Below are positions 1-7,638 of a stretch of 23,650 nucleotides of DNA, piece by piece. The DNA is taken from the NCBI GenBank assembly GCA_000380705.1, contig AQYM01000026.1, forward strand, positions 48,186-71,835, read 5' to 3'. The notes below the pieces were generated by a model, which saw only the letters and a program-made list of their open reading frames with translations, had not been told where the DNA came from and did no database searches. This stretch comes from Crenarchaeota archaeon SCGC AAA471-B05. GTDB lineage: Archaea > Thermoproteota > Thermoprotei > Gearchaeales > Gearchaeaceae. The translations under genes were made by a program, and so were the position numbers. The stretch's first letter is position 1. Each line of letters begins with the position of its first letter.

Positions 1-861
1 TGCATTAATGAATTTTGTAGCTTTTTTTATCCTCATGCTGTTGCTCTTACCATAGGTAAAAGATTGGTGGATGTTAAGGTAATTAGTCCTGAGATGATTT
101 TGGCTGGAATAATAGCGGCTATATTTTGGGGTACTACTGCCACATTATTAGGTCTTCCTATATCTATGAGTCATACTTTAATTGGAGGGTTTATTGGTGC
201 TGCAATAGCTAAAGCAGGCTTTTTTTCTTTAATTTTTTCAGGAATATCTACCGTTTTGATTTTTTTAGTATTAGCTCAGTTTTAGGATTTATATTAGCTT
301 TAGTTATAACCGTTATTACATTTAGATTACTTAGAAATAAAAATCCCTATTTTATTAATAAAATATTTGGTAGATTACAACTTATCTCAGTAAGTTTTTA
401 TTCAATGGGTCATGGAAGCAATGATGCCTTAAAAACTGCAGGGATTTTATTAGCATTGTTAATTTCAATTGGTTATTTAAATCCTGGCTCCGATATTCCT
501 CTTTGGGTAGTCTTTTATTCATATCTATTCATGGCTTTGGGTACTTTAGTAGGTGGTTGGCGTGTTGTTAGAACTATGGGAAAAAGGCTAACCAATCTAA
601 GACCTATAGATGGATTTTGTGCAGAAACTGCAGGGGGATCGTTTTTATTAATTTCAGCTATTTTTGGAATTCCTGTTAGTACTACGCATACCATTGTTGG
701 TTCTATAACCGGTGTAGGTGCAATAAAAAAAAATAAAAGGAGTAAGATAGGGTGTTACAAGAAACATAATTTATGCATGGCTTTTAACCATTCCATTAAC
801 TGGCTTTATAGCGTTTATAATATATAATATTTTTATTTTTATAGGATTTAAAATTATATAA
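1..861 (+). pseudogene. pit: PiT-family inorganic phosphate transporter, 3' part, frameshifted
   Basis: This is the remnant of a Pho4/PiT phosphate permease, a membrane protein that takes up inorganic phosphate with a cation. The family signatures are present: 'ISMSHTLIGGFIGAAIA', 'MGHGSNDALKTAGI' and 'PVSTTHTIVGS'. They lie in different frames. Reading is in frame 2 from base 2, moves to frame 1 at the seven-T run 22-28, to frame 3 at the seven-T run 260-266, and back to frame 1 at the nine-A run 725-733, ending at TAA 859-861. The last frame contains TAG at 748-750, in 'KGVR*GVTRN', where PiT proteins usually have Trp. The 5' end lies outside the window. Neighbouring genes with equally long homopolymers are intact, so I favour true decay over sequencing error, but homopolymer errors remain possible. 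Confidence 0.8.
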
Positions 862-866
862 AAATT

Positions 867-1265
867 TTATTTTAAATTATAACCCAATCTTTTTACCTTA
901 TGTAAAGTATACTTCTTAGGTTTTAATTGTTCTACTATGTATTTAAATGCTTTAAGAGGTTGGCTTTTGTAACCGCATGTATATACGTCAAGCGAAGCGT
1001 AATTGTATTCTGTCCATGTATGAATTGCAATATGACTTTCTTTTATTAACGCTATAACAGATACACCTCCCTTCTCTCCTTCCAATTTCCATGAATGTAT
1101 ATCAACAAGGTTCATTTTAGCTATTTTAACTGCCTCTTTTACAATTTTCAGTAATTTTTCTTCGGAAGATATTATTTCTTTATCGCATTCATACAGATTT
1201 CCATAGACATGCTTTCCAATAATTTTTTTTGCTTTCTTATCTAATTTAATTAGGTGTTGGCCCAC
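867..1265 (-). CDS. speH: Pyruvoyl-dependent S-adenosylmethionine (or arginine) decarboxylase proenzyme
   Basis: This is a 132-residue proenzyme of the prokaryotic AdoMetDC family, which makes the aminopropyl donor for polyamine synthesis. The chain is expected to self-cleave before Ser77 in 'KESHIAIHTW', turning that serine into the pyruvoyl cofactor; 'DVYTCG' holds the conserved Cys97. In crenarchaea a paralogue of this family has become an arginine decarboxylase, and the N-terminal 'GKHVYGNLYECD' and 'SWKLEGEKGGVSVIAL' resemble that crenarchaeal group, so substrate cannot be fixed here. The start is GTG at 1265; no ATG lies between it and the upstream TATA-like box at 1284-1291, so the message is probably nearly leaderless. 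It converges on the pit pseudogene, with 5 bases between them, and diverges from the HTH regulator at 1342. Confidence 0.88.
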   Translation of the reverse strand: MGQHLIKLDKKAKKIIGKHVYGNLYECDKEIISSEEKLLKIVKEAVKIAKMNLVDIHSWKLEGEKGGVSVIALIKESHIAIHTWTEYNYASLDVYTCGYKSQPLKAFKYIVEQLKPKKYTLHKVKRLGYNLK

Positions 1266-1283
1266 TTCAGTTTTTCTAATGGA

Positions 1284-1291
1284 TTTTTATA
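1284..1291 (-). promoter_or_regulatory. TATA-like box of the speH-family gene
   Basis: On the minus strand the sequence reads TATAAAAA about 22 bases before the GTG start. This spacing fits an archaeal TATA box giving a leaderless transcript. It was found by eye only. Confidence 0.45.
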
Positions 1292-1341
1292 CAGAAAGAT
1301 ATTTAAGCTTTTTTGTTGAAGAATTATAAAAACATCTGGAA

Positions 1342-2085
1342 ATGAAAAGATCATCTAATTCAAAAAATTACAGATATGAGGATTTAATTATAAGGTTAAA
1401 TTCTGTTAGACTTCTTAGAAGTCTAAAGAATTTTTTAAAATATGGGGACATGGAAAAAATATTAGACATACCTAAGTCTATTCTTTCAAGATACATAAAT
1501 GGATCAATTTTACCAAGTAAAGATAGAGCAGAAATGATATATGAAAGATGTATAAACGAAGGATTTCTAAGGGAAATAATTAAAAAAAATATTTTGGAAG
1601 GCGATGAAGTTCATGATCCTTATTTATCATATCTTTTTTCTTCATTAGTTTTAAAATATTGTTCCAATGTAGAAGCAAATAAAGTTGCAGTTTTCTTCCC
1701 AAATGATATTTTTTTAGGTTTTTTAGTAGCGATGGAATTAAATGCACAGTTAGTATTTGCTTATAGTGAAAATTTTTTTCTCCCTGAAAAAAGAATAGAA
1801 TTTACTTATAGCTTAAAAGTAAACCAACCCTTTGAATGTGAAGTAAAAAGAACCGTTGCAATTTCTAAAAATTCGTTTAAAAAATTTGATAAAGTATTGA
1901 TAACAGGCTTAAGTTTATCTTCTATTATAGATTATCTGGCTTTGATTTCCTTAATTAAAAAAATTAAATACGTAGAAATTAGTGGAATTATAATAGTTTT
2001 TTCAGATAATAAGAAATTAGTCAAAGAATTTCAAGAAAAATTAAATCAAATTTCTCCTAACATTTATTTTAAAACTATTCTATAA
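1342..2085 (+). CDS. HTH regulator with degenerate phosphoribosyltransferase domain (GfcR/PyrE-like)
   Basis: This 247-residue protein has an N-terminal helix-turn-helix (about residues 20-66, 'MEKILDIPKSILSRYINGS') and a C-terminal part with the layout of a type I phosphoribosyltransferase. Archaeal proteins of this plan (GfcR/PurR-like) are transcription regulators thought to sense PRPP or nucleotides. The expected PRPP loop (hhhhDDhhxTGxT) appears here as 'KVLITGLSLSS' (residues 184-194), without the two acidic residues, so catalysis is unlikely and PRPP binding doubtful. The gene is divergent from speH and overlaps the 3' end of mtnA by 6 bases, tail to tail. It may regulate the neighbouring polyamine or methionine-salvage genes, but that is inference from position only. 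Confidence 0.65.
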   Translation: MKRSSNSKNYRYEDLIIRLNSVRLLRSLKNFLKYGDMEKILDIPKSILSRYINGSILPSKDRAEMIYERCINEGFLREIIKKNILEGDEVHDPYLSYLFSSLVLKYCSNVEANKVAVFFPNDIFLGFLVAMELNAQLVFAYSENFFLPEKRIEFTYSLKVNQPFECEVKRTVAISKNSFKKFDKVLITGLSLSSIIDYLALISLIKKIKYVEISGIIIVFSDNKKLVKEFQEKLNQISPNIYFKTIL

Positions 2086-3123
2086 TTTTGCGTTATGAGA
2101 AAGAGCGAGAATTTTTTGTAAATTAACGTTAACAGGTCTAAAAGCTATACCTTTATCTGTAATAATTGCATCTATTAATTCAGGTTCTGTTATATCAAAT
2201 GCTAAATTTAATGCATCTGCATCCTTTGGTGCTATGTAAAATCTTTTTATTTTTATTACTTCCTCTTTATCTCTTTCTTCAATTTTTACATTTTCAATCG
2301 TATTTTTTACATCTATAGTTGAGATAGGTGCAGCTACATAAAAAGGTATTTTGTAATAATTTGCAATCAATGCTATAGTTAACGTACCAATCTTATTTAT
2401 TACATGACCGTCGAGAAGAATTCTATCTGCTCCCACAAAAACCTTGTTTACCATACGTTTCTTCATTACTATACCAACTGCTGAATCAGGAATTATTTTA
2501 TAAGGGATTCCTAACTTTTTTAACTCCCATGCGGTTAATCTTGAGCCTTGTAACTTGGGTCTTGTTTCAGTTACATATACCTTTATTTTTTTATTTTCAG
2601 CTGCTTTTGCTATTATTCCTAAAGCTGTACCTATACCTATTGTTGCTAATGCTCCTGTGTTACAATGCGTTAATATTACATCGTTGTCTTCTATCAATTT
2701 TTCTCCAAAAATTGCTATTTTTTTGTTTGCTTCGATATCTTCTTCGCAAATTTTTAATGCTTCTTCAACTATTTTTGCTTTTATTTTCTCCAAATTTTCT
2801 TCATTATTTAATACATTTTTAATTCTATCTATGGCAAAATACATATTATAAGCCGTAGGTCTTGCGTTTATCAATTTATTAGAATATTCTTCTATAAGTT
2901 TTCTAATTTCTTCCTTTGTTGAATATTTTTTATAAAGAGCAACCAATGCCAAACATAAGGCAGACGCTCCGCCTATTGCAGGTGCCCCTCGTATTTTCAT
3001 TTCTTTTATTGCTTTAACTATTTCATCAGGATCTGTGGTTTCTACTATTTTAAATCTGTTAGGTAAAGAATTTGTATCTATAAACCTTACCTTCCCATCT
3101 TTAAATTCAATATTTATTATCAT
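2080..3123 (-). CDS. mtnA: Methylthioribose-1-phosphate isomerase (aIF2B/MtnA family)
   Basis: This 347-residue sugar-phosphate isomerase of the eIF2B-alpha/MtnA fold converts 5-methylthioribose-1-phosphate to the ribulose form in methionine salvage. Seen motifs are 'RGAPAIGG' (45-52), 'THCNTGALATIGIGTALG' with the catalytic Cys154, 'ETRPKLQGSRLTAWEL' (186-201), 'VGADRI' with Asp233, and 'NKIGTLTIAL'. These match MtnA better than ribose-1,5-bisphosphate isomerase or aIF2B subunits. Methylthioadenosine, the source of the substrate, is a by-product of polyamine synthesis using decarboxylated SAM, so the nearby decarboxylase at 867-1265 makes functional sense. It is divergent from endA, with a 32-base gap that must hold both promoters. 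Confidence 0.88.
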   Translation of the reverse strand: MIINIEFKDGKVRFIDTNSLPNRFKIVETTDPDEIVKAIKEMKIRGAPAIGGASALCLALVALYKKYSTKEEIRKLIEEYSNKLINARPTAYNMYFAIDRIKNVLNNEENLEKIKAKIVEEALKICEEDIEANKKIAIFGEKLIEDNDVILTHCNTGALATIGIGTALGIIAKAAENKKIKVYVTETRPKLQGSRLTAWELKKLGIPYKIIPDSAVGIVMKKRMVNKVFVGADRILLDGHVINKIGTLTIALIANYYKIPFYVAAPISTIDVKNTIENVKIEERDKEEVIKIKRFYIAPKDADALNLAFDITEPELIDAIITDKGIAFRPVNVNLQKILALSHNAKL

Positions 3124-3155
3124 TAAAATTATTCACTATTTTATTATTATTAAAT

Positions 3156-3677
3156 ATGATGAAGTATAACGTTACCTTGAATGAAAAAGAAAAGTTATAT
3201 TTACCTTTAGAATTATCTCGTAATTTATATGAAGCCGGGTATGGATTTGTGGGAGATAATTATCTTTATTTAGAACCTTACGAAGCTCTTTATTTATTAT
3301 ATAAAAATAAAGCTAGTATAATAAAGGATGGAAAACCTTTAAGTTTTGAAGAAGCTTTTAAAATTTTATCCAAAAACACTAGTAAATTATGGGAACGCTT
3401 TGTAGTCTATATGCATCTAAGAGAAAAAAACTACATAGTAAGAAAAGGTTATGGTGAAGATTATGATTTCTTGTTATATGATAAAGGAAGCAATTACAAA
3501 GAAGCCTATGCAAAATATATAGTAACGATATTGCGTGAAGGATTAAGTATTTCGATAGGGAAATTAGATGAAATGCTGGATTTTGCTAGAAGAATGAGAA
3601 AGGAATTAATTATAGCAATAATAGATGGCAACGGAGATGTATCATTTTATAAGGCATCAAAAGTTAAAATAATATGA
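3156..3677 (+). CDS. endA: tRNA splicing endonuclease subunit, probably the structural (non-catalytic) one
   Basis: This 173-residue protein has the EndA layout: an N-terminal mixed domain ('YLEPYEALYLLYKNKASI') and a C-terminal nuclease-like domain ('VVYMHLREKNYIVRKGYG', 'YAKYIVTILREG', 'RRMRKELIIAIID'). EndA cuts introns at bulge-helix-bulge motifs using a Tyr-His-Lys triad. The lysine position ('MRKEL') is kept. Where catalytic subunits have His before a Tyr-hydrophobic-Val stretch, this one reads 'KEAYAKYIV' without His. That suggests the structural partner of a heterotetrameric crenarchaeal-type enzyme, with a catalytic subunit encoded elsewhere. ATG at 3156 or 3159 could start it. Its TGA overlaps the ATG of ubiA (ATGA at 3674-3677), so the two are probably translationally coupled. 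Confidence 0.75.
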   Translation: MMKYNVTLNEKEKLYLPLELSRNLYEAGYGFVGDNYLYLEPYEALYLLYKNKASIIKDGKPLSFEEAFKILSKNTSKLWERFVVYMHLREKNYIVRKGYGEDYDFLLYDKGSNYKEAYAKYIVTILREGLSISIGKLDEMLDFARRMRKELIIAIIDGNGDVSFYKASKVKII

Positions 3678-4543
3678 AGATATTTCCATTTATAAAGCTC
3701 ACAAGACCCTTTAACTCTTTCATGATGGGTCTAGCTGTAATAATTGGATTGCAAATAGCCAATCCACATTGGACAAATTTAGAATACGAATTTATTTTCG
3801 GAAAATTTTCCTATCATTTTTTAATAGTCATTTCTTTCATTACAGCTTTTTTTATTACTGCATCTTCGATGGTATTAAATGATTATGCGGATTACTTTAT
3901 AGATAAAATTAATTCCCCTAACAAACCTTTACCTTCTGGTTTAATAAAAAGGAATGTAGCACTATATTACGGAATTATATTGGCATTAATAGGTTTGACT
4001 TCTTCCTTTTTTATAAAAAATCTCATATCTATTATTTTAGCTATAACAGGGTTTCTTGTAGCCTTGATATATAATTTTTATTTTAAAAAGAAAGGTTTTA
4101 TAGGTAATTCACTTGTAGCTTATACTACAGCTTTACCCTTCATATATGGAGCAAGTTTAGTTTATTTTAAAAATTTCCTTTTCATTTTTATTTTATCCTT
4201 AATGGCTTTTTTATCTAACTTAAGTAGGGAAATAATAAAAGGTATCGTAGATATTGAAGGTGATTCAAGAATGAATGTAAAAACTTTAGCTATCACAAAA
4301 GGGCCTTTATTTGCAGCTAAAATAGCTTCCATATTTATAATTGTAGCTATCATAATTAGCTTATTTCCGTTCTTTTTTTCATTTTCGCTATATTATATTT
4401 TATTCATATTGGTATCAGATTCAATATTTTTATTATACACCGTAAAGTTGTTAAAAAACCCATCGAAGGATATTTCTTATAAAACCAAAAAAATGTATTT
4501 AATAGCAATGTTTATTGCTCTGTTAGGCTTTTTATTCTTATAG
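3674..4543 (+). CDS. ubiA: UbiA-family prenyltransferase, likely DGGGP synthase
   Basis: This 289-residue integral membrane prenyltransferase has about eight or nine hydrophobic segments. It carries both Asp-rich UbiA motifs: N69-D70-x-x-D73-x-x-x-D77 followed by 'INSPNKPLPSG', and 'REIIKGIVDIEGD' (185-197). The short loop 'YNFYFKKKGFIGN' (133-145) is also typical. In archaea this pattern fits geranylgeranylglycerol-phosphate geranylgeranyltransferase, which adds the second isoprenoid ether chain of membrane lipids. Other UbiA-type activities (quinone or heme side-chain transfer) cannot be excluded, but the length and motifs fit the lipid enzyme. It overlaps endA by 4 bases and hisS follows 1 base after its TAG stop, so it sits inside a compact operon. 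Confidence 0.82.
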   Translation: MKIFPFIKLTRPFNSFMMGLAVIIGLQIANPHWTNLEYEFIFGKFSYHFLIVISFITAFFITASSMVLNDYADYFIDKINSPNKPLPSGLIKRNVALYYGIILALIGLTSSFFIKNLISIILAITGFLVALIYNFYFKKKGFIGNSLVAYTTALPFIYGASLVYFKNFLFIFILSLMAFLSNLSREIIKGIVDIEGDSRMNVKTLAITKGPLFAAKIASIFIIVAIIISLFPFFFSFSLYYILFILVSDSIFLLYTVKLLKNPSKDISYKTKKMYLIAMFIALLGFLFL

Positions 4544-4544
4544 A

Positions 4545-5828
4545 ATGACCAAGGAAAAAATACAGTTAGTAAGGGGAATGAGGGATTTAATTTTTGATGA
4601 AGCAGAAAAAATAGTTAAAATAATTAACATTGCTAGGGAAATAAGTAATTCTTACGGATACAGAGAAGTAATTCCTCCAACGATAGAATATTATAATCTG
4701 TTTGCAGAAAAATCAGGTTATGAAATACAAAAAAGAATGTATGCATTTGAAGATCTATCTGGAAGAAAAGTAGCCTTAAGACCTGAAGGAACTCCTTCTA
4801 TTGCAAGAATTTTTATAAATGAGCTTCAAGCTTTACCAAAACCCGTTCGTCTTTCTTATTTTATAAACGTGTTTAGGTATGATGAACCTCAAAAGGCAAG
4901 GTATAGAGAGTTTTGGCAAGCTGGTTTTGAACATTTAGGCTCAAGTAGTATATTAGCAGATATAGAAATTATTAAATTATGTTATGATATATTTGAAAGA
5001 CTAAACTTAAAGGACGTAAAAATAAAACTTGGTAATATGGATCTTATTAAACGGTTACTTATGAAATCATCCATTGAAGAAAAGGATTTGCCCTATTATT
5101 TACATTTAATAGATAAAAAAAATTTTGAAGAGATTAAAAATAATTTAAAAACATCAAATAAAGGAAAAGATTTATATGAAATTTTATTACAGTTATCACA
5201 GTTAAAGGGTAACATCGAAGAGAAATTTTCTGAAGCTTCAAAAATATTAAGTAAACATGAAGATTTGATTAATTTATTAAATAGTTTTAAAGATGAAGTT
5301 ATAATAATTTCTTCACTTTTCAATGTTGAACTTGATTTTTCTTTTGCTCGTGGTATTGAATATTATACAGGAATAATATACGAATATTATCATGAGGGGC
5401 TAGAAGTTGCCATAGGAGGGGGAGGAAGATATGATATGTTAATTGAATATTACGGAGGACCAAGAACACCTGCCACAGGTTGTGCTTTAGGAATAGATAG
5501 AATAGCTCTTATATTCAAAAACGAAGAACAAATTAAGCAAAAAAAGTGCTTAGTTTATTTAACAGAAGTGAACAAAGAAACGATGAATTACGCTTTAAGT
5601 TTCCTAAATGAAATAAGAAAATTTAAACTTATAGTAAATTTTGATACTTCAAACAGGAATCTATCTGAATCTCTTAAATACGCTTTAAAAGAAAAATACG
5701 ATTTTTTTATCATAATTGGTTTAAAGGAGATAAAAAATCAAACAATCACTATAAGAAATTTACATAAAAAAGAACAAAATGAAATAAGTTTAAATAACCT
5801 AGCAGAGTGGTTTTCTAAAAATGTCTGA
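4545..5828 (+). CDS. hisS: Histidyl-tRNA synthetase
   Basis: This 427-residue class II aminoacyl-tRNA synthetase charges tRNA-His. It shows 'VRGMRDL' near the N-terminus, 'RPEGTPSIARIF' and motif 2 'FRYDEPQKARYREFWQAGFE' in the catalytic core, the histidine-specific 'ARGIEYYTG' segment, and motif 3 'GCALGIDRIAL', followed by an anticodon-binding domain. The length is normal for the family. It starts one base after the ubiA stop and its TGA lies inside the start of the next small gene (8-base overlap). Its substrate tRNA-His(GTG) is encoded in the same window at 9950-10023. Confidence 0.96.
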   Translation: MTKEKIQLVRGMRDLIFDEAEKIVKIINIAREISNSYGYREVIPPTIEYYNLFAEKSGYEIQKRMYAFEDLSGRKVALRPEGTPSIARIFINELQALPKPVRLSYFINVFRYDEPQKARYREFWQAGFEHLGSSSILADIEIIKLCYDIFERLNLKDVKIKLGNMDLIKRLLMKSSIEEKDLPYYLHLIDKKNFEEIKNNLKTSNKGKDLYEILLQLSQLKGNIEEKFSEASKILSKHEDLINLLNSFKDEVIIISSLFNVELDFSFARGIEYYTGIIYEYYHEGLEVAIGGGGRYDMLIEYYGGPRTPATGCALGIDRIALIFKNEEQIKQKKCLVYLTEVNKETMNYALSFLNEIRKFKLIVNFDTSNRNLSESLKYALKEKYDFFIIIGLKEIKNQTITIRNLHKKEQNEISLNNLAEWFSKNV

Positions 5829-6099
5829 GTTAGAGAAATTAAGGAAATACATTAAAGAGAAAAAATTAAAGGCACGATTATATTTTGAAGGTATCAAGTA
5901 TATTATCATTTTAAATAATCAAACTTTAGTCGAAGAGAAGACAACTGGTATGCATATTAAATGGTTCCAAGCTTTTGGAAATAAATCCTTAAACGATGTT
6001 TTAAAATATTTTACGCTTTCTAAAATTATAATAACAGATGGTAATGAAGAAAAAGAATTTAAAACTTTAACTGAAGCAATTAATTATTTATTATTTTAA
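5821..6099 (+). CDS. Small conserved-looking protein of unknown function downstream of hisS
   Basis: I do not recognise this 92-residue protein. It begins with a charged helix ('SELEKLRKYIKEKKLKARL') followed by alternating strands and helices ('YFEGIKYIIILNNQTLVEEK', 'KIIITDGNEEKEFKTLTEA'), consistent with a small alpha/beta fold. It has no signal peptide, no membrane segment and no cysteine. Its ATG lies within the last codons of hisS (8-base overlap), which implies translational coupling, and it converges on ftsY with a 9-base tail overlap. A role linked to tRNA charging is possible from position only. Confidence 0.7.
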   Translation: MSELEKLRKYIKEKKLKARLYFEGIKYIIILNNQTLVEEKTTGMHIKWFQAFGNKSLNDVLKYFTLSKIIITDGNEEKEFKTLTEAINYLLF

Positions 6100-6993
6100 A
6101 ATATTTTTCAATAACCATTCCTTATCCATTTCGATTAAATCTTCATAATTACTACCTGTTCCTAAATATAGTATAGGTTTTTTAGTTGCATATATAAGAG
6201 ATAGAGGCACTCCTCCTTTTTCATCTGCATCAACTTTAGTAACAATATAACCATTGATCGGTATTTCTTTCTCAAACATTTCTGCTTGATAATAAGCATC
6301 ATTTCCTGTTAAGCTATCTACTACAAGTATTACAAAATCAGGTTCAATTACTTTTATTAACTTTTTCATTTCATCTACTAAATTTTTATCTGTTTGCATT
6401 CTTCCTGCAGTATCTATCAATACAACATCTATTTTTTTATTATAAGCGTATTCAACTGCACTATATGCTACTGCTGTAGGAGAAGAGCCATATTTATGTT
6501 TTATATATTCCACATTTAATTTTCTCGCATGCATTTCAAGTTGCTCTATTGCTCCAGCTCTAAATGTATCTGCGCAAGCCAATAAACATTTCAAATTGTA
6601 CTGATTTTTCAATTTGTAACATAATTTAGCTATGGAAGTTGTTTTTCCATTACCGTTTATACCTAGAAAAACTATGACAAAAGGTTTCTCCTGTTTCTCT
6701 TTAATCATTTTAACGAGATCATACTTGGGTAATTGTTGAAATACTTCCTCAATTAAATTTTTGAAAGTATCATCTATAATTTCATCTATTTTTGTAAATC
6801 TTGGTATCTTTTTGTTTATTAGTTCATTTTTTATTTTATCTATTAATTTTCTTACAACTTCTTCAGATACGTTATTTTCTATTAAATTAATTTCAAATTC
6901 CCATAACGCGTCATCCAAATCTTTTTCATTTAAAGTAGTTGTAGCTAACTTTTCTTTAACTTTACTTATAGCTCTTTTAAGCCCCCCAAACAT
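6091..6993 (-). CDS. ftsY: SRP receptor GTPase FtsY
   Basis: This 300-residue SRP GTPase is the membrane-docking partner of SRP54 in co-translational targeting of membrane and secreted proteins. It has an N-terminal four-helix N domain (1-100), the P-loop 'GINGNGKTT' (111-119), G2/insertion box 'DTFRAGAIEQL' (142-152), 'DTAGR' (194-198), and 'TKVDADEKGG' (252-261) with the TKxD guanine-specificity motif. FtsY is distinguished from SRP54 by the absent methionine-rich M domain and the C-terminal ending. It lacks the long acidic A domain of many bacterial FtsY proteins, as usual in archaea. It is the last gene of the translation operon; its ATG overlaps the pfdA stop by one base (TAATG). Confidence 0.94.
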   Translation of the reverse strand: MFGGLKRAISKVKEKLATTTLNEKDLDDALWEFEINLIENNVSEEVVRKLIDKIKNELINKKIPRFTKIDEIIDDTFKNLIEEVFQQLPKYDLVKMIKEKQEKPFVIVFLGINGNGKTTSIAKLCYKLKNQYNLKCLLACADTFRAGAIEQLEMHARKLNVEYIKHKYGSSPTAVAYSAVEYAYNKKIDVVLIDTAGRMQTDKNLVDEMKKLIKVIEPDFVILVVDSLTGNDAYYQAEMFEKEIPINGYIVTKVDADEKGGVPLSLIYATKKPILYLGTGSNYEDLIEMDKEWLLKNILK

Positions 6994-7412
6994 TAACTTT
7001 TCTCTGATAATTTAGCTATTTCCCCTTCAACTCTTGCAATTATATTACTCAATTCTTGAATTATTTTATTTAAATTATCTATGTTTTCGATAACTTTTTT
7101 CTTTCTTCTATTTAAAAAATCGATTGCTTCTTCCAAAGTATATTCTACATATATCTTACTTCCTATATGAACAAGAAGTTTTGTATTAGGTTTATAATTT
7201 ATTAGAATATAAGAACCACTTCCTATCGATGCAAACATTTCAACGTTTTCTTCCTTAAGTTTTTTTAACTCTTCAAAACAATTTGAAGTATTTTCCATTT
7301 CGTTATATATTGTTAACATTAGTGTCAATTGGCTTTGATAATTTTCTAATAATTGTTTATAGTATTCATATTCAATTAATTTCCTGTTTAATAACGCTTC
7401 TTTACTGTTCAT
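6993..7412 (-). CDS. pfdA: Prefoldin alpha subunit
   Basis: This 139-residue protein has two long coiled-coil helices (about 5-55 and 95-138) flanking a beta-hairpin core that includes 'MFASIGSGSYI' and 'KLLVHIGSKIYVEYTLEEAI'. This is the alpha-prefoldin plan; two alpha and four beta subunits form the jellyfish-shaped cytosolic chaperone that holds unfolded proteins. The position between rpl18a and ftsY is conserved in crenarchaeal ribosomal operons, which supports the call. It overlaps rpl18a by 11 bases and ftsY by 1 base. The beta subunit is not in this window. Confidence 0.88.
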   Translation of the reverse strand: MNSKEALLNRKLIEYEYYKQLLENYQSQLTLMLTIYNEMENTSNCFEELKKLKEENVEMFASIGSGSYILINYKPNTKLLVHIGSKIYVEYTLEEAIDFLNRRKKKVIENIDNLNKIIQELSNIIARVEGEIAKLSEKS

Positions 7413-7638
7413 TTTTAATCTCTCTTATTTCTTCAATATTAATATGCTCTCTTTTTACTTTATAATTACTTCCCAAATTTGAAAGTAATATATCGAGTGC
7501 ATGCTTTAACGAATAAGCCTTAATTGTTTTTTTAAAGTTTAAAAAGAAGTCAGTTCCTTTTCTAATGTATCCTTTTGCTTCGAATTCTTTAACTACTTTT
7601 CCCGAAGAAGATTTGGTCGATCTTCCCAATTTCAACAC
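7402..7638 (-). CDS. rpl18a: Ribosomal protein L18Ae/LX
   Basis: This is a small large-subunit ribosomal protein of 78 residues from the GTG at 7638. The family core is 'EFEAKGYIRKGTDFF', then 'KAYSLKHALDILLSNLGSNYKVKREHINI'. The first 15 or so residues ('LKLGRSTKSSSGKV') are not typical for LX, and the homologous part begins near the aIF6 stop. No ATG is available there; GTG 7638 or the adjacent TTG are the only usual start codons I see in frame, giving an unusual 50-base overlap with aif6. The location between aif6 and pfdA is the standard crenarchaeal order. Confidence 0.82.
   Translation of the reverse strand: MLKLGRSTKSSSGKVVKEFEAKGYIRKGTDFFLNFKKTIKAYSLKHALDILLSNLGSNYKVKREHINIEEIREIKNEQ

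Noticed and set aside
64..827. Two separate membrane protein genes, 64-285 and 405-827
   Set aside because: Both are pieces of one PiT protein; the intervening bases and flanks continue the same family in shifted frames.
2529..2851. Plus-strand hydrophobic ORFs inside mtnA
   Set aside because: They are antisense shadows of a clear enzyme gene; their Leu/Phe-rich products reflect the AT-rich complement.
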